A DNA stretch of 64,000 nucleotides from Bacteroidota bacterium (lineage in GTDB: Bacteria > Bacteroidota > Ignavibacteria > Ignavibacteriales > Ignavibacteriaceae): positions 366,085 through 430,084 of the forward strand of contig JAIUOE010000004.1 of NCBI GenBank assembly GCA_020161395.1. The letters run 5' to 3'. Within the stretch, counting starts at the first letter, position 1. Every line of letters begins with the position of its first letter. A program made the position numbers and the translations under genes. The notes beneath the pieces are model-generated. The model was not told the origin of the DNA. It saw only the letters and a program-made list of their open reading frames with translations, and did not search any database. Of the stretch, positions 63,601 to 64,000 are shown one piece after another.

Positions 63601-64000
63601 TTATTTAAGGAGCAATGCTTTCATCGTTTTGGAATAAGTTGTCTTGCTCTCAAGCGATTGGGCTGTCAAACGGAAAATGTAAACTCCTGATGAGAGTTTG
63701 GTTCCATCAAATTTACGCTCATAAAATCCTTTCTCCATCTCACCTGATACAAGTTCTGCAACCTTTTGTCCTGCAATGTTGTAAACATTCAGCGTTACAC
63801 CGCTCTTCTCCTTGAGGGAGAATTTAATAACCGTTTCAGGATTGAATGGATTAGGATAATTATTTAGAAGATAGTATTCAAAAACTTCCGAATTTGTCGT
63901 CTGAGATTGTTGTTTAGGAAGTCCAAGTGGAATAACTGATTTGTTGGAAAACACCATAGTGTCTGCGAGCCTTACAACAAGGTCTTTGATGAACAGGGAG
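63601..64000 (-). CDS. Partial type IX cargo protein (C-terminal end), paralogue of the 57601 gene
   Basis: The reading frame stays open to the window edge, so this is the C-terminal 133 residues of a longer gene. Its first visible residues (LFIKDLVVRLADTMVF) parallel YLKDLNSRLADSVAF in the 1310-residue protein. It then has GLPKQ, NNYPNPFNPETVIKFSLKE and a C-terminus ending MKALLLK, identical for the last 25 or so residues. The two genes are tandem paralogues sharing at least the TPR-like end and sorting domain. The full length and N-terminal domains lie outside the window. Confidence 0.85.
   Translation of the reverse strand, partial: SLFIKDLVVRLADTMVFSNKSVIPLGLPKQQSQTTNSEVFEYYLLNNYPNPFNPETVIKFSLKEKSGVTLNVYNIAGQKVAELVSGEMEKGFYERKFDGTKLSSGVYIFRLTAQSLESKTTYSKTMKALLLK

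Overview
The window looks like chromosomal DNA of an Ignavibacteria/Chlorobi-like member of the Bacteroidota (FCB) lineage. The main pointers are a full-length SprA (outer-membrane channel of the type IX secretion system), three proteins ending in C-terminal sorting domains that begin around NYPNPFNPET or an equivalent motif, many genes without a clear Shine-Dalgarno site, and frequent signal peptides ending in SQ or AQ. This placement is inferred from the proteins; no rRNA gene is present. I found no rRNA, tRNA, CRISPR array, insertion sequence, phage or replication origin.

Layout. 1-8 kb: an outer-membrane barrel protein, an SbtA-type transporter, MurB, a three-gene operon (multi-pass transporter, HyuA-like hydantoinase/oxoprolinase subunit, NanE-like epimerase) and a methyltransferase. 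8-16 kb: the periplasmic protease Prc, then both methylmalonyl-CoA mutase subunits and their GTPase chaperone MeaB. 16-25 kb: a lipase-like hydrolase, a glycerophosphodiesterase and the 6.8-kb sprA. 25-29 kb: a minus-strand operon with a trans-sulfuration-type PLP enzyme, alanine dehydrogenase, an acyl-CoA:carboxylate CoA-transferase and a metallophosphatase. 29-38.7 kb: a sigma-54 response regulator, a HIT protein, an M1 peptidase, PurM, a secreted WD40 protein, and a partner-switching operon (MauE/thioredoxin-like protein, RsbW-like kinase, two STAS proteins). 38.8-47.8 kb: two sensor kinases, MATE and MFS exporters, pyrophosphatase and two small envelope proteins. 47.8-49.2 kb: a TatD nuclease fused to a radical SAM domain.

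49.3-55.7 kb is the most distinctive region. It is a minus-strand DNA-damage-type cassette: lexA with a palindromic operator, a DUF72 protein, a Y-family polymerase, a 339-bp repeat-filled gap, and a DnaE-type polymerase encoded as two overlapping ORFs. The dnaE part is visibly more GC-rich than its surroundings and has repeat-like DNA on both sides.

55.8-64 kb: an M14 carboxypeptidase followed by type IX secretion cargo. These are a 1310-residue beta-helix protein, an FG-GAP protein, and the 3' end of a further paralogue cut by the window edge. The first and last of these share almost identical DNA at their 3' ends.

How the genes fit together. MutA/MutB/MeaB interconvert methylmalonyl-CoA and succinyl-CoA, and the CoA-transferase and alanine dehydrogenase would connect to the same acyl-CoA and pyruvate pools. 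SprA would export the cargo at the right end. LexA probably controls its own operon, and perhaps the split polymerase. Genes are packed tightly: four convergent pairs share a 4-bp stop-stop overlap.
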